A stretch of DNA of 60,000 nucleotides from Symsagittifera roscoffensis (GCF_963678635.1 NC_087062.1:62420386-62480385), one strand, 5' to 3'; numbered from the stretch's first letter, positions 10,851-23,209 are shown. Notes: generated by a model from the sequence alone, not told the origin. Made by a program: numbers and translations.

Positions 10851-13140
10851 ACGAGTAAATTTTACTAGGCATAATTTTTTCTCCAAGAAGTTGAAAGATT
10901 CTTTGAGCTGCATTTGGTAAATGCGGAATCTGTTCCGCTGAAATAGTTTTTTTTTGTAAACGAAGTTATTCGTGGAAGATCCTGTCGTATGTAGATTGTG
11001 AGAATGGCTTTAAAAAATTCAGGCAATTCGCAAAATTAAAATTAAAGTGAAACGAAAGTTAAACAAAGCTAGGCGTCGAGCACGGTTTAGAAAATGTTTT
11101 TTTTTCTTTCTTTTTCTAATTGAAATTTCGGTCCAAGTTAATATAAAACTTTTTGTTATTATCTTTTACAATTCAGTCATGCGCAATCAAAGTCAAAAAA
11201 AAAAATGAAAAACAACCGAAGAGTTGTTAAATGAACTGCCAAACAGATTGTTTGTTATGTTTTGTATAGTTCCACCTCAACCTAACTATCTAAATTTCAA
11301 GTCGAGTTTCAAAAGTTGCGGCGTTAAAATTTTAATTCTAATCAAATGTCAAGAATGAATTGCAATTTTTCGCAAAATTGAAACGCAATTCTAGCCAAGG
11401 TTTTTAACTGGTCATAAAATTCAAACTCTTCAGCATCATGTGCCAGTGTATTTGTTACTTTTTACTATGTCAAATAACACCTACAAATATTCGAACCATT
11501 GTAGTTGTTACATTTCGTGAGATCAAACTACAACATAACAAGATGAATTACCGAGGAATACTACAAAAGGTTGATCGTTTTTATTTTTTTTCAAAAAAGT
11601 AATTTGCTTATCTCTTTCACAGTCAAATAAGACACTGTTTTTTTATATGAATTGAAATAAGTTGTCGAAATATTTAGGGACGAGTTAAAAGAAAACTAAC
11701 ACAAAAACATTAAATGCGAGTATAATTTTAATATGGGCAGTTTTTGAAAGTGCGTGAGAAAAAAATCTACGATAATCCGGGGTTAAACTTTAATAAATTT
11801 AATTGACCACATCTAATCTTGGTTTTCATTTGCTTGTATTTGGTTCGTTTATTCCTCTTCTTTTTGTTTCCATTTCATTTTTTCCCCTCGTACTTATGAA
11901 GGAGATGCACCAATTTTAGCTGAATATACAAGTAGTTCAAACCAAGAAAAATAACCAATTTTTGACAAAATTTTCAGAACAGGATCAGCATAGAGTAATT
12001 GTCAGTACCATACATTTGCAAAACGAAAATCAAATTTTCCGATGGAGTATTTAATACATTTCCAGAGTATACATTTGTACCGCTGTATTGTATCGCTGCA
12101 TTGTTTATGTTCTATATTGCTGTATTTTGTTAATGTATTGTATCGCTGTTATGTGCAGAATTTTTATCCGAAAAATCCAAAAGGGGGATTGTTTTCTTTC
12201 TTTACTTTTAAAACAAAATCTGTGACCTTTAAGGCTTCCAAAAAATGATGAGATCAGCTTCCTTGCTCACCAAAACATGTAGTTGACTTGTCACTTTACG
12301 TCAAAACATAGCTCCAAGAGTCAACCTTCTTAGTTTTTGTTTGTTTCGAGGGTGTTGATATCAAAGAGGTTACAAGGTTACAAATGTTTGATCACAGTGA
12401 CTTTTGATTTTCAAAGATTGGGAAAAAAAGGAGTTGCTTCGGCAACAACATACCATACAAACTGAAGTATTTCGAGTGTAGTTCGATAATTTTGGAGCCT
12501 GTTTGCCCAATCGCAAGGACTGATCAATTGCAGTTTTCTTTTGTTCAGAACTTCATAAATTCATCACTTAAGACAGAGATGACGAAACAAACAATATCGA
12601 GATTATTTTTACAGTTCTTTTATAGCTAGTTAAATTAACTAATAATCATAAAACATTCTGATTAATTTAACGTCAAAAATCAATACCCTTTAATGGCAAG
12701 GAAATTTTTCAAAACTACTGGTCAATAGTTCAAACGTTTTTTGGAGAAGTAAACCAATCTTCACAGAAAAATCTCGTGTTTCGAAATTTGACAAAATAAG
12801 CTTAAATTTTGAGCCATGTTATGTTGATAGACAAAATTGTTAAGTTTTATCAATGGTAACGAACCTTCATCTGGTGTATAGGCCCTCGAAAACTGAATAG
12901 AAGCTAGCAATGATGCGAAGAGAAATGCTGAAACAAAGCAAAATGTTCCTACTTGAGTTTAGCTCTAATGTTTACAAGAAGCAAAAATTCACGATTGAAA
13001 TTGGGTTTAAATTCAAAGCTTACGTATGTTTCACTCAAAACCATGGGTAGATCTAAATTACGTCGCTTTATGTTGAGTACGGTATCATATTGAAACACTA
13101 TCAGCATTAAGTCGAGGTGCAACAAAAAACGGAAAAGATG
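10851..13140. other. AT-rich non-coding stretch
   Basis: No frame here has a recognisable motif, and homopolymer A/T runs are frequent. Its left end may contain the leader of the BEL/Pao element, but I see no LTR, primer-binding site or exon signal that I would defend. Confidence 0.5.
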
Positions 13141-13335
13141 ATTGCAAATTACCTTGATGTTTCATCAATGAATCACGACTGAAACATGGATGTCAATTCC
13201 ATGATTCATCCTTGAAATATGGATGAAAACTAAATTGATGTTTCATCCAAGAATCATGTCTGAAACGTGGATTCGAATCTTCTGTTTCAATCATGAAATA
13301 TGGATGCAAATTAACTTGATGTATTATCCCTGTTT
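13141..13335. repeat. Imperfect tandem repeat, period about 81 bp
   Basis: TTGATGTTTCATC occurs at 13,154 and 13,235, and a third, diverged start is at 13,316. Within each unit, short GAAACATGGATG-like motifs recur in both orientations. Related pieces (GATGTTTCATCGA, GATGAAACATCGA) reappear at about 13,810-13,875, partly inverted. Confidence 0.75.
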
Positions 13336-14309
13336 TCTCGGGTTGACAAAAATGTTTATCATACAATCTTCGTTTGTGAAAAAAAATGCTTATCGACTAG
13401 TATTTTTCCATCAAAGGAATTGTATAACTACCAACTTCCCCAAGTCGACCAATCTTTGATATTTTTGAAAAGTCGTGAAGAAATTTTGTTAAAACTATTT
13501 CGAACTTCTTATTAAACATAACTTTCTGCATTCTTTTCGAAGATTAATCTAAGACTTTCTGAAAAAAAACATATAAAATTCTCCTTGAAAATTTCTTTAT
13601 AAAAGAATTAAAAATTAGGCTAGTTATGTTAAGAACGAAGTCGAATGAAATTATAAAATTGAACTGCACAATAAAATTGTAAACTGTAAAGCTGTTTATG
13701 TACTGCAAAGCTATTTTAATCGTTTGTAACGACACGTCACAAAACTTTGAGAACAAATCGAAATTTGTGAAGAAAAATTAGTTCAAACATGGACGTGACA
13801 TAGATGTTTCATCGAGGTCACAACAATATATCTATGCATAAAAAAAACAGATGCAAAATCGATGAAACATCGATGCCACATCAATGTTTTTAAAAGAATG
13901 AAAATAAATAAAAAAGTATAAATTTATGTATTTGTGCTGGTACAACCCGGAAACATGCCATAACAATGCACTAACGATTATACATTTTTGAATTGCAATG
14001 CAACTTCAACCCTGGGAGCTCGAAACTTTTTTTTACATAGATATCTCCCTAAAAACTACATGAAAGCCCTATTTTTCAAAATTGTGCAATTCTCGGTGCC
14101 TTTGAATTCTCGCGACCACGGATGAAAAAATCATAATCTGAACCTTAATCAGCACATTGCGGAGAACCATTGCTGTTTCCTGATTAAGAACTACAAGTTG
14201 TTTTTTTGGTTGTTTTTCCTCAGCTGTTGTCTTACCAGCAGGCAACCTGCTTGAATAATGGTCTGCTTCGAACCACAGATCTTTTGTCTTAAAAACAAAC
14301 AACTAGGAT
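13336..14309. other. Non-coding stretch
   Basis: AT-rich DNA. The short frames at 13,544-13,756 and 14,069-14,302 have no recognisable domain and low-complexity composition. The only structure seen is the inverted pair of GATGTTTCATC-like motifs at about 13,800-13,880. Confidence 0.4.
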
Positions 14310-15790
14310 AGCCATTCACTGACAAGTAGCCCAAAAAGTTCCGACCATTGTCTTAAAAATTACAAAAAAAGCGTTTTTTTACTGCGTTTTGTTCAGCGAA
14401 TTATGATATGAACAAACAACTACAACTTGGGCATATTCGATTTAAAAAAACGGGTCAATTGGACAAAAAGTTAAAGTATACCAACTAGAAAAACGAAAAT
14501 GATCAATAAAAATTTTCAAAATTTTTTCAACTTTGTTCTAATTTTTGAATTTTTCCATTCTCAAATTGCGTTGAAATAACCCCAAAAACTATCCCTATTC
14601 GAAAATAAAACTAGATTTTCATGGCTTAAATTAACCTTACATCAGCTCACTTGCTTTACTGGCTCGAATTTAGCAATTAAAAATTTCAAACCCGTTTTTT
14701 GCAATTGTGGGAAATTTGTTGTTAAAGTTTTTGAATTGCGACTGAAAGGGCTTTAATATGATATATCACCCAACCCTGTCCAATGAATAATTAAAACAGC
14801 TAATTTTGCGTGGCAAATAGAGTCAAAGAAAAAGAAGGATGGCAGTTTAGTGTGCAGGTAGCACAGAATGTTCCGACCATAGTCTTTAGAAAACTACGCT
14901 TTAGAAATTTTTTTTTCCAAATTAAGGTAGTTTTTTTCTGCTTGGTGTGATAAAAGCATCTGACATAAGATAAAATTTAGCCATATTAGACAGTCATATC
15001 AAATTGGAATAAAATTTTTGTAGAAAATTACTAGAAAAACTAAAGCAAATTTAAAAAAATTCTTTTTCAAAAATTTTTGTTTAAATTTTTTTGGAAATTT
15101 TTTGTTCACAAAATGAAACTTAAAAACTTCAAAAGCTAGTTTTACTTGCTTGAAAAAAACTTTTAAGGTCTTAAAGGAGGCATAATTCAGCTTGTAAGAT
15201 TGACTGCCTACTTTTATTCGCTCGAATAAGACAAAAAAAATGAAAGAGCTTGATATATTACTCAAATAACACTAATATTATTTGTGATACTTGATTTTAC
15301 GTGGATAACGAAAAACAAAAACACACAAATACAAAGTCCCCCCCCCAATTTTCAATGGTCGGAACAACAAGGATAGCCCGTTACTGTGCAAGTAGCACAG
15401 AATGTTACGACCAGAATGTCTTTAAAAAAAAAAACAATTTTTTTATTTCAATTTAGCGTCGTTTTTTGTGTCGTGTGATGAGAAAATCCAAACGAAAAAA
15501 AGAAAATAGGCAAACGAGACAGTCATAGTCAAACAGACCAATTGGAAAACAGTTTTTGCAGAAGTTTTTTGAATGTTTGAAGTTTTTGATTCCTAAAATG
15601 GTGTTAAAACACTCCAAAAACTAACATTTCTCGAGTAAACTAAGTTTTCACGGCTTAATTTGTCGATTTGCTCGAGTATCATGGCGCTGAGGGTACTTGC
15701 AGAACAACAATAGGCTTGACCTGCCAAAAACGATTGTCCTACAATATAATTGCAAATGAGTGATGAAGGAGTCACAAACAGCGTCTAGTA
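14310..15790. repeat. RepA dispersed repeat, three adjacent diverged copies
   Basis: A block with the order GGATAGCC, GCAAGTAGCACAGAATGTT, CGACCA..GTCTT, a T-rich run, GTGTGATGAGAGCATCTGAC-like sequence and TTAGACAGTCATA occurs from about 14,313, 14,850 and 15,380. Copies end with a conserved (A/G)TTTTGCGTGG-like or TTTTACGTGG stretch and then a block matching the next copy start. A further copy lies at 40,692-41,540, and reversed cores lie near 26,760 and 27,450. No coding potential is seen. It could be a non-autonomous transposable element or a satellite-like family; I cannot assign it. Confidence 0.6.
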
Positions 15791-16017
15791 ATAGAAGTAA
15801 TTAAAAACTGAAACTCACCTAAATTTGTCTGTCGAGGGGATAACATTTTCATATTTTGTTTTTTTTTCACTACCGAATAATTTTAAAAGAAAGTTTTTGA
15901 GCCCACTGACCATTCATTGATTTTAGGAGTGGAACTAGAGATAAAGTTTTACTCAGATGCCACATATAGCTTTGAAGCATAATTTACCCTGTTGGGCATA
16001 ATTTACACAATTAAAAA
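15791..16017. other. Non-coding spacer
   Basis: AT-rich sequence without repeats or coding signals that I can recognise. Confidence 0.4.
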
Positions 16018-16083
16018 CACTCCTATCAAAAGTTATAAAAAACTCCCATCAAAAATACTCCCATCAAAATACACCCATCAAAC
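16018..16083. repeat. Short minisatellite of CTCCCATCAAAA type
   Basis: Four to five imperfect copies of a 14-19 bp unit built around A(C/T)(T/A)CCCATCAAAA lie in tandem. Confidence 0.75.
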
Positions 16084-16289
16084 TTCAAAAGCAAAGCTTT
16101 AATATGCATTTTAATGAAAAATCATAAATGTTAACGAGATATGCACCGGTTTTTTGTATTTTTTTCCCAAATTGATCAATTTTCTTTTTGGTTCAAAATG
16201 AGATATTTTTATTGCCTCATTTTACAATGTGTTCTAATAATTTATAACCATTTTGAAATCCAGGGGAAATTAATTTGCACATCTTCTTG

Positions 16290-16680
16290 CAGGGGCGGAT
16301 CTAGGATTTTCTCGGGGGGGGGGTGGATTTTCAAAAAGGTTTCGAAATTGTGTCGACCTTTTTTTAAAGTAGAATAAATTGATTTTCCGAGCTCTTCCAA
16401 AGCACTAAAATGTCCTTGTTTTGGTCAAAACTTCTGCGCCGCATGCAAAATTTTGAAAAATTAAGCCAAAAAAGCGTTTTTAGGCACTTTTTGGAAAAAT
16501 TTTACCAAAAAATTGAGTTTTTTTCGGCGCGCGCTTCCCTCTCAAAAAGGCGCCCTTAGAAAAATTTTATAGTGCGTCACCAAAAATGGATATCCCAAAA
16601 AAAGTACAAAGCGGGACCCTTCGGGTCGGCTGGGGGTCGAATCCCTGAGGGAAAAGCGTCCCCCCCTAAATCCGCCCCTG
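16290..16680. mobile_element. 391-bp terminal-inverted-repeat element (MITE-like)
   Basis: It starts CAGGGGCGGATCTAGGATTT and ends CCTAAATCCGCCCCTG, which are inverted repeats of about 16 bp with one mismatch. The interior has a run of ten G (16,314-16,323) and no long frame. Termini of the AGGGGCGGATC type are common on small non-autonomous DNA transposons of invertebrates. The flanks (TCTTCTTG left, GGTCTGAT right) do not form an obvious target duplication, so the superfamily remains open. Confidence 0.75.
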
Positions 16681-17169
16681 GGTCTGATTATTTTGCTACT
16701 CAAGTCACAACCGCTAGGCTGATCAGAAGGCTGATTGAGAGAAAGCTGTGGGTGTCTGATTTAAGAAATATTATTTTTGTTTGAAGTCACTTTTTTCTGA
16801 AGCTAAAAACAGTTTTTTTTCGGCAATAAAAATAGCAACCTTGTACTACAATATTGAATTTGCATTACTGCGGTAGTTAGTATCTGAGCTACTTGCACAA
16901 ATGCCAGTTACCACTTGATTTTGTTATAATTTCTAGCCATATACCGCTGAATAAAAACCATCCAGAGCAGACCAATGTGCAGACCAATGACACTTTAAAC
17001 ATTTGCGCTTTCAGGTTTCTATTTTTTCAAATTTCTGATCATTTTTTGAAACAGTTGAAATGTTTTTTTTTCTGAGTTTTTCGCAACCTATCTTAACAAC
17101 TAAGAAAAAGATTGTGCATCTACTGACTGTTATTTCCTCTGATCTGATTAAAAGCTGAATATCCATAAC
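16681..17169. other. Non-coding stretch
   Basis: No motif-bearing frame and no repeat that I could match elsewhere in the window. Confidence 0.4.
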
Positions 17170-17371
17170 ACTGACCTCATCATTTACGATCTATGTTTTA
17201 TCTTAGCATGCATAATAGCATCTTATCTTACTGACTATCTTAGCAGGCTGAATTTTAGATATGGTCTTTTAGATCAAGCACCGTGACTGACCTTGACCTG
17301 GACTGGCATTACATCACAATAATAAAAAAAAGCATTACGGATCAACTGGCTACTGCCATAGCAGTACCACA
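17170..17371 (+). repeat. RepB dispersed repeat, copy 1
   Basis: It shares an ordered set of blocks with 26,480-26,682: GA(T/C)CTATG(T/G)TTTATCT, a GAT-AAGCACC block, TGACCTTGACC, an AATAATAA run, and AACTGGCTACTGCCA(T/C)AGCAGT at the end. It is non-coding, and the class is unknown. Confidence 0.65.
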
Positions 17372-18841
17372 TTTCCCCCTACAGAGAAATTGGTTCTGCT
17401 ATTGTTTGTAGCATTTGTTCTGCCAGCTCAACCAGTGTAGAAAAAAACTTTCTTCAGATCTTTTTCAGATTTTTTTTCGAAATTTAGTTTTAATGGTGAG
17501 TAATGTTTCAATTTAATTTTATTTTTTCAGGCATCAAATGAACCAAAAAAGAATGCAAACACCCATCTCACAAATATCTTAGCTTCACGTGTAGCTCAAT
17601 TTTGCTCTTTCAATTCTCTACAGAGCCCCAATTTCAAACGACAGAGACCCAATTTTGCAGCGTGTGCTGAGTCTAATATTTGTGCTGAGTCTAAACTCAA
17701 TATTGCTCGGTCTGAAATGTTTTCCTAAAAGGTCATTTAAAGGAGAATCGCTTTTCATTTTTTCTCAGTTTTTCGTTTTTTTCCTTTGCGTGCTCTGTCT
17801 AACCTCTTGACTACTGCCTTTCCTCATTTTTCCGGTATGGTGAGTCGATTAACCACCAAGGTTCAATATTCCCTTACGCTCATTTCATTCCACAGTTGGT
17901 TGATGTACGGTCCCATCAGATCCAAACTCTACTTGTCTGTTGTCTGATTTTCGAGCCTCATTCTGTCCAGACATGTATCTTCCAAACTCACCCCAGCTAA
18001 CAAACTCTTGTCAAAATTTTTTTCTACGCTGTGAATAGCATCTTCCCCCAGCTTTATTCACTGTCGAAGTTTGTTTTTCGTGGATGAATGTTTCGGTTTT
18101 TCCGCTTTAACCGCATTAACTTCTTGAGCGTCCTCTTAAAATGAAACGAAATTGAGTTGTTTATCTTCAGCGCGTTTTGACGTAATTGGTTGGTTCTAAA
18201 TATAATTTTGGCAATTTTTTTTTTGATCTGTTTTGATCAACTCCCTTTTTTCCAATGACTTCCGTCTTTTTTTCCGTACCCTCTCTTGAATTGTTGCGGC
18301 TTTCCGGATATATGCAACTAGGTCCCTCGGTTTGATGTGTTTGAGTAAAAAAAAATGCGTATTTTCGCTAATCGAAGGTTTTTGCAGAATGTGAGAAATT
18401 GCAGACTTAATACGCTGTTCAATTTTGAGAGCATTCGTTTTCGTTCCGGTCCAGCTTTGTTCGATTTTTGACCAGTCCGTTCCTATAGCGTAATTTACTT
18501 TTTGAGTTCGAAATCATCTTAGTTGCTTGTAAGCACGAGAGCTTATACAGCCAAGTTACTCAATCCACGCTAATTTAAATTTTTCATTGTATTCTGTTTC
18601 CTCCCATGGTTCCCTGACGGTTCCCTGGAAAGGAAGTCCTCTACATTCACTATGTTTTAACAAATGTATAATTTTAAAACCTGGAAACACGTCAACTCAT
18701 CAGCATATCTGGTAAATTTTGACTGATACGTTTTGTTCGCCCTTTTTGCACTTAAAACTGATTACTGGTTGATAGTCTGTAGTGTTTGTGAATTTTTTCC
18801 CATGAGTGAATGTGTACACCCAACAGTTGCCAAAGATCTTG
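17372..18841. other. Non-coding stretch upstream of the old gypsy element
   Basis: Pyrimidine-rich plus strand with no motif-bearing frame. A 23-bp block at 17,661-17,683 (containing GTGCTGAGTCTAATATTTG) is identical to 25,055-25,077 on the other side of the retrotransposon, which suggests that both flanks contain copies of one further repeat. Confidence 0.45.
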
Positions 18842-18846
18842 ATACA
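18842..18846. repeat. Target-site duplication ATACA (left)
   Basis: Five bases directly before the 5' LTR, repeated at 24,998-25,002 directly after the 3' LTR. Confidence 0.9.
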
Positions 18847-19058
18847 TGTTGTGATTTAGTATTTTTAGTATGTTATAACATTGATCTCTATTATCTAATT
18901 ATGTACCAGTCAATGTTCACTCTACGAAGTCCAGTGGACTTCGGATCACTAGTTGCTCTTTTTAGACTACAGTCAGTTTTAATCCAAGCAATACTTTTAT
19001 TCTCTTTTAACCTTAGTTAGATACATTAATAACCAGTGGTAAACCTACACTTTTATTA
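18847..19058 (+). repeat. 5' LTR of element 2 (212 bp)
   Basis: It begins TGTTGTGATTTAG and ends ACACTTTTATTA, directly followed by the TGG of the primer-binding site. The final A is also the first base of the gag start codon. A palindrome sits at about 18,925-18,943. Confidence 0.9.
18925..18943. promoter_or_regulatory. LTR palindrome CGAAGTCCA-G-TGGACTTCG
   Basis: Perfect 9-bp inverted arms separated by one base, near the middle of the LTR. It is also present in the 3' LTR. The related element 1 has a different palindrome at the same relative place, so the structure appears conserved while the sequence is not. The role is unknown. Confidence 0.7.
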
Positions 19059-19561
19059 TGGCGCAGTCAACAACTGATTCGAACCTGCGGGGAATACCCG
19101 CCTTTTGGCCGAACCACACGGTAGAACCTCCCACCCAATGGAACAACTGGATAGACCAATTCCATTTGGCTATCATTGCGAATGAAAACTTAGACTTAGA
19201 CAACCTCAAAGAACCAATGGAAGGGGAGACGACGTTACCGATCCTAGAAAGCGCCCAGGAGTCAGAAACCCAGGAGTCAGAGGAAAGCCAGGGAGGCCAG
19301 GAACAAAGAAGTAATGCGAGTCTACGAACACGCTGAAGAGAAAAGAATAGCAGAAGAAAAACGGAAACTCAGAGGAATGAGGAGATATAAGGCCGACAAA
19401 AAGTAAGGTCAATCCTATACTTGGCCTTAGGAGCGGAAGGCAAAAGAATTTTCGCCCAGAAACATCCAAGGGTAAAGGTCCTAGGAATCTCATTCAAGGA
19501 ATTTTACGAACTGCTAGAAGAGTGTATAACAACTTCAACAATGTAAAAAAAGGAACCAAGC
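19058..19561 (+). pseudogene. gag of element 2, frameshifted and internally deleted
   Basis: The ATG at 19,058 uses the last LTR base and the first two bases of the primer-binding site and opens a frame (MAQSTTDSNLRGIPAFW) that matches the start of element 1 Gag (RGIPSFWQNHTV). The frame is lost near 19,336; homologous sequence continues in other frames (SILYLALGAEGK-like and ISFKEF-like segments) to about 19,545. It then jumps to the zinc-knuckle region, so about 120 residues of capsid-like sequence that element 1 possesses are missing. Gag would form the particle; this copy cannot encode a complete one. Confidence 0.8.
19059..19090 (+). promoter_or_regulatory. Primer-binding site, tRNA-Ser-like
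   Basis: TGGCGCAGTC follows the LTR directly, and after seven mismatched bases GATTCGAACCTGCG continues the match expected for a complement of a tRNA-Ser 3' half (acceptor end, then T arm). The Drosophila elements 17.6 and 297 are known to use tRNA-Ser; the assignment here is inferred. Confidence 0.6.
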
Positions 19562-22500
19562 TTGAACATAGAAAGATCAAATACTTGTATGAAATGCGGG
19601 AATGCGTTTACCAAGGGTCATCTGAATGTGTGTCCGGCGAAAGAATGTGTGTGTAATATTTGTAAATATAAAGGACACTTCGGAAGACTTTGTAAATCGA
19701 AAGGAAGAAAACCCGCTGTAAATATTGTAGATGAAGCTGTAAATAGTCAGAATTGTTCATATTCCCCAGAAGACCTTCAGGCAAGAAGCGAAGAGAATTT
19801 TTGCGGAGTGATTAACGCTTGGACCGAAGAGGGGATAAGCGATAACGACGACTATTCCGTTCTTAACATCAGAACAATCTACGATACCAATGGCTTCGAA
19901 ACCAAGAAATTAGTCAACATCGGATTGGGAGACGATGCAATAGTCAATTTGAACTTTCCAGTGGATTCTGCAAGCCCAGTGAGCTTCCTGAAGCAAAATG
20001 TACTACACGAATTGAAGTTGAGAAATCCACAATTGAAGATACAGCCAGTAGAGAAGAAAATTAGGGAACTACACTGCGGATTCACCAACGACACAATCAA
20101 CATCAATGGGAAAGTGATAGTGAGATTACAATCCAATGGATGGATCGCGGACAAAACTCCATTTTTTATCACTTCTGGACATGAGAGGAATAACCTGGGA
20201 AACGACAATCTTCCGAGAATTGGAATCGAGATAGCTCAACGACAGCCTCTACTACCCGTCAACAACATATTACGACCAGAGTTGTGTAAGTTAAATAACT
20301 ATTCAGACACGATCCTTATTTTGTATCACAAGTACAAAAGATTATTTAACAGAGTGGGAAAAATACCATTGGACAGAAAAGTTACTCATTTCCACTCCCC
20401 ATTCAAACCTATCCAAACCAAAGGTAGAAGAGTTCCCCTACATCTACTCGATAAAGTAAAAACGGAACTAAATAGAATGGAAAAAGAGGGGCCTATCGTG
20501 AAGTTAAACAAATGCGATGAAGATTGTTTTATAAGCCCAATAGTGATTACAAGAAAAAAAAACGGTAGCATCAAGTTGGCATTAGATTCGAAACTATTAA
20601 ATAACCAGATATTCAAGAACAAGTATCAAATGCCAAACATACATGAACTGATCAATAAAATTGCGCTCCAACTGTCAACCAAAGAGTCAGGGGAAGTTTG
20701 GTTTAGGATTCTAGATCTAAAGAGTGCGTACAGTCAACTACAATTATGCACAGACACCAGCAAACAGTGTAATTTTAGTATTGTGGGAGGCGAAACCACT
20801 GTGACCTATAGATTTTTAACTGAATTTTACGGATTGGGCGATATGCCAAACGAATTCCAGAGGGTGATGGATTCTTTATTGAAAGACATTCCTTTTACCA
20901 ATTGTTATATCGACGACATTTTAATAGCTTCGAAAGGTTCATTAAATGAACACAAAGCGATACTAACAAACCTTTTAAACATTTTGGACAACAAGAATAT
21001 GGCGTTAAAATGGGAGAAATGTGCATTTTTCAAAAAAGAAATAGAGTGGCTTGGTTTTAAGATATCAAATTCGGACGTGAAACCATTGGTGGGAAAATCA
21101 GAGTCGATTAAAAACCTACCTAACCCCAAGAACATATCTGAACTTAGGTCTTTCTTTGGGCCGATCAACCAGTATATGAAATTTGTCCCAAATTTGTCTT
21201 CCGTAAGTTCTCCCCTACGACCACTTCTCGTAAAGAAATCAGTCTACCAATGGAATGACGATCATACTAAAGCTTTTGAAGAATTAAAACAACAGATAGT
21301 GAACATAACAGAGAAAAATCATTTCGACATCAAAAAGATGTCAAGACTAAAGACAGACGCTTCTCATAGCGGCTTGGGAGCTACCTTAGAACAATGGGAT
21401 GGGGAGAATTGGGTAACAATAGCATTCGCCTTCCGATTTTTAAACAACCACGAAAGTAAATATTCGACAAACGAACTTGAATTGTTGGGAGTAGTCTGGG
21501 CGACAGAACATTTTAAAAATTACTTGTATGGTGCTGAATTCGAAATTGTAACGGATCATAAGGCATTGTTATCAGCATTAAATGCAAATCAGAGTAATAA
21601 AACTATGCACAGCAGATTAACCCGTTAGGTAAACCGACTTTTACCATTTAATTTGAAGATCAAGCACATACCGGGAAAAGAAATGGGATTTACAGATTTA
21701 TCGTCGAGACTACCTTCAGGAAAATCACTCCCAACCTCACACTATGATAGCGAAATTGTAGTGGCTACAGTACAAAAGATTGTAGAAAACCTCTCTGTTA
21801 ATAGCGATTGTAAAAAGAATAATTGTAAAAGGAACGAAATGTATAACCCAGTGGATGTAAATACGATCAGTAACTTGGATTGTAATAATCCAATGGGCGG
21901 AAAGAAAGAATTATCGCTAAGCATCCAACGGTCGTTCTTCTCGAATATTCTGAATTACGTAAATGACACTATCAGAATTTGTAATTCCAATCACTCGCGT
22001 TCAGAGTCTTGCAAAAGCGGTTGCGTTCCAATAAATTTATCAAAATTTGATTTCAATTATTTTCATTTATCAGATAAAACCTTTTATTTTTTCTTGCCCA
22101 GTCATTACTTTCAATCAATCAGTCATTAAATTCAGATAAAAAAACAGTTACAAGAATTCATAACATCGGTTAACTTGTTAAAAATTTCCAGGGCAGAAAA
22201 GAAAGGAATCTTATTGAACTTTAATAACGATACAATGTCAGACTTACACAAGAAATTACTGGCCAAGTACAAGGGAGATCTCAGATTGCCTGACAACCCG
22301 TTATCGCTCACAGATCATTGCTCAAATAAGCTTATCAAACTCATGACGGACGAAGATAAAATCCTCAAGGAGGTAAAGAAGGCGGTACAGGAAGGCAGAC
22401 CATTGGACAAATTCGGAGCCTACCTAAAAAACTTCCAGAGGGACATTCCTGTGAAAGAAGCGCTGTTATTTAACGATAAAAAATTGATAGTACCGGCTGC

Positions 22501-23209
22501 ATTAAGATCACCATTCCTGTCACTTCTTCACGAAACTCACCCAGGACAGTTCGGGATGAAAGCCTTGGCAGAAAACACCTATACAGAGAGATCTACCATC
22601 ACGGAAAGAATTGCATTCAGTGTATCATGGCGGGTAAGAACCTAAAAGTGTTACTGGGGACGAACAATACTGAGAAATTACCGATTCTGACCGAACCAAA
22701 CGAAGAAGTAGATTTAGACTTTGCGGGCCTGTTGGACAAGAGTTGGGGAAACTCTAAATACCTTCTGTTATGCATCGATCGCTTTTCAAAGTTTCCATCT
22801 GCAAAGGTAGTGAACAATACCTCGGCTTTTTCTATTTTAACCTTCATGACAGATTACTGCCATCTTCACGGATTTCCAAAGTCCATTAGAGCCGACCATG
22901 GGTCATGTTTTACTTCGTTTGATTTTAGAAACTTCTGTGAGAAGAACAACATTAATTTAATCCTATGTACGGTCGGGGATCATAGATCCAACGGAGTAGT
23001 AGAAAGACTCATTTACACCGTCAAAGCTAAGCTACTGGCAATGTCGTTCAACGATCCAAAACCATCTTTAAATACGGCAATTGATAAAATTATTTGAAAT
23101 ATCCGTTCGACAAAACAATCATCAATTGGATGCTCTCCTTTCTCAGAACATTTTAATAGATCGCCCAATACGTTCTGGAAATCTTTGGTCTCTCACGCAA
23201 TTAGTTTAG
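19562..23209 (+). pseudogene. pol of element 2 with nonsense codons and a frameshift
   Basis: The open frame 19,562-21,628 (688 codons) contains paired CCHC knuckles (CMKCGNAF..., CNICKYKGHFGRLC), a protease-like VDSASPVSF, a reverse transcriptase with YIDDILIAS, and RNase H with TDASHSGLG, NELELLG and TDHKALL. A TAG at 21,626 replaces the Trp codon found in element 1 (SRLTRW). The same frame continues to a stop at 22,127-22,129 and, after that, to 22,645, reaching the integrase zinc finger (HPGQFGMK). There a short deletion shifts the frame to 22,627-23,097, which holds the DDE core (LDFAG, RADHGSCF, GVVERL). A TGA at 23,095 again replaces a Trp codon. Pol would make reverse transcriptase and integrase; this one is dead. 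Confidence 0.9.

Noticed and set aside
14069-15265. Minus frames at 14,069-14,302 and 14,999-15,265
   Set aside because: They lie within RepA copies and are not preserved between copies.
16282-16688. 8-bp target duplication for the terminal-inverted-repeat element
   Set aside because: The flanks TCTTCTTG and GGTCTGAT do not match, so no duplication is claimed.
19206-20208. Minus-strand frames within element 2 (19,206-19,493 and 19,879-20,208)
   Set aside because: They are antisense to gag and pol whose domains are clear on the plus strand.
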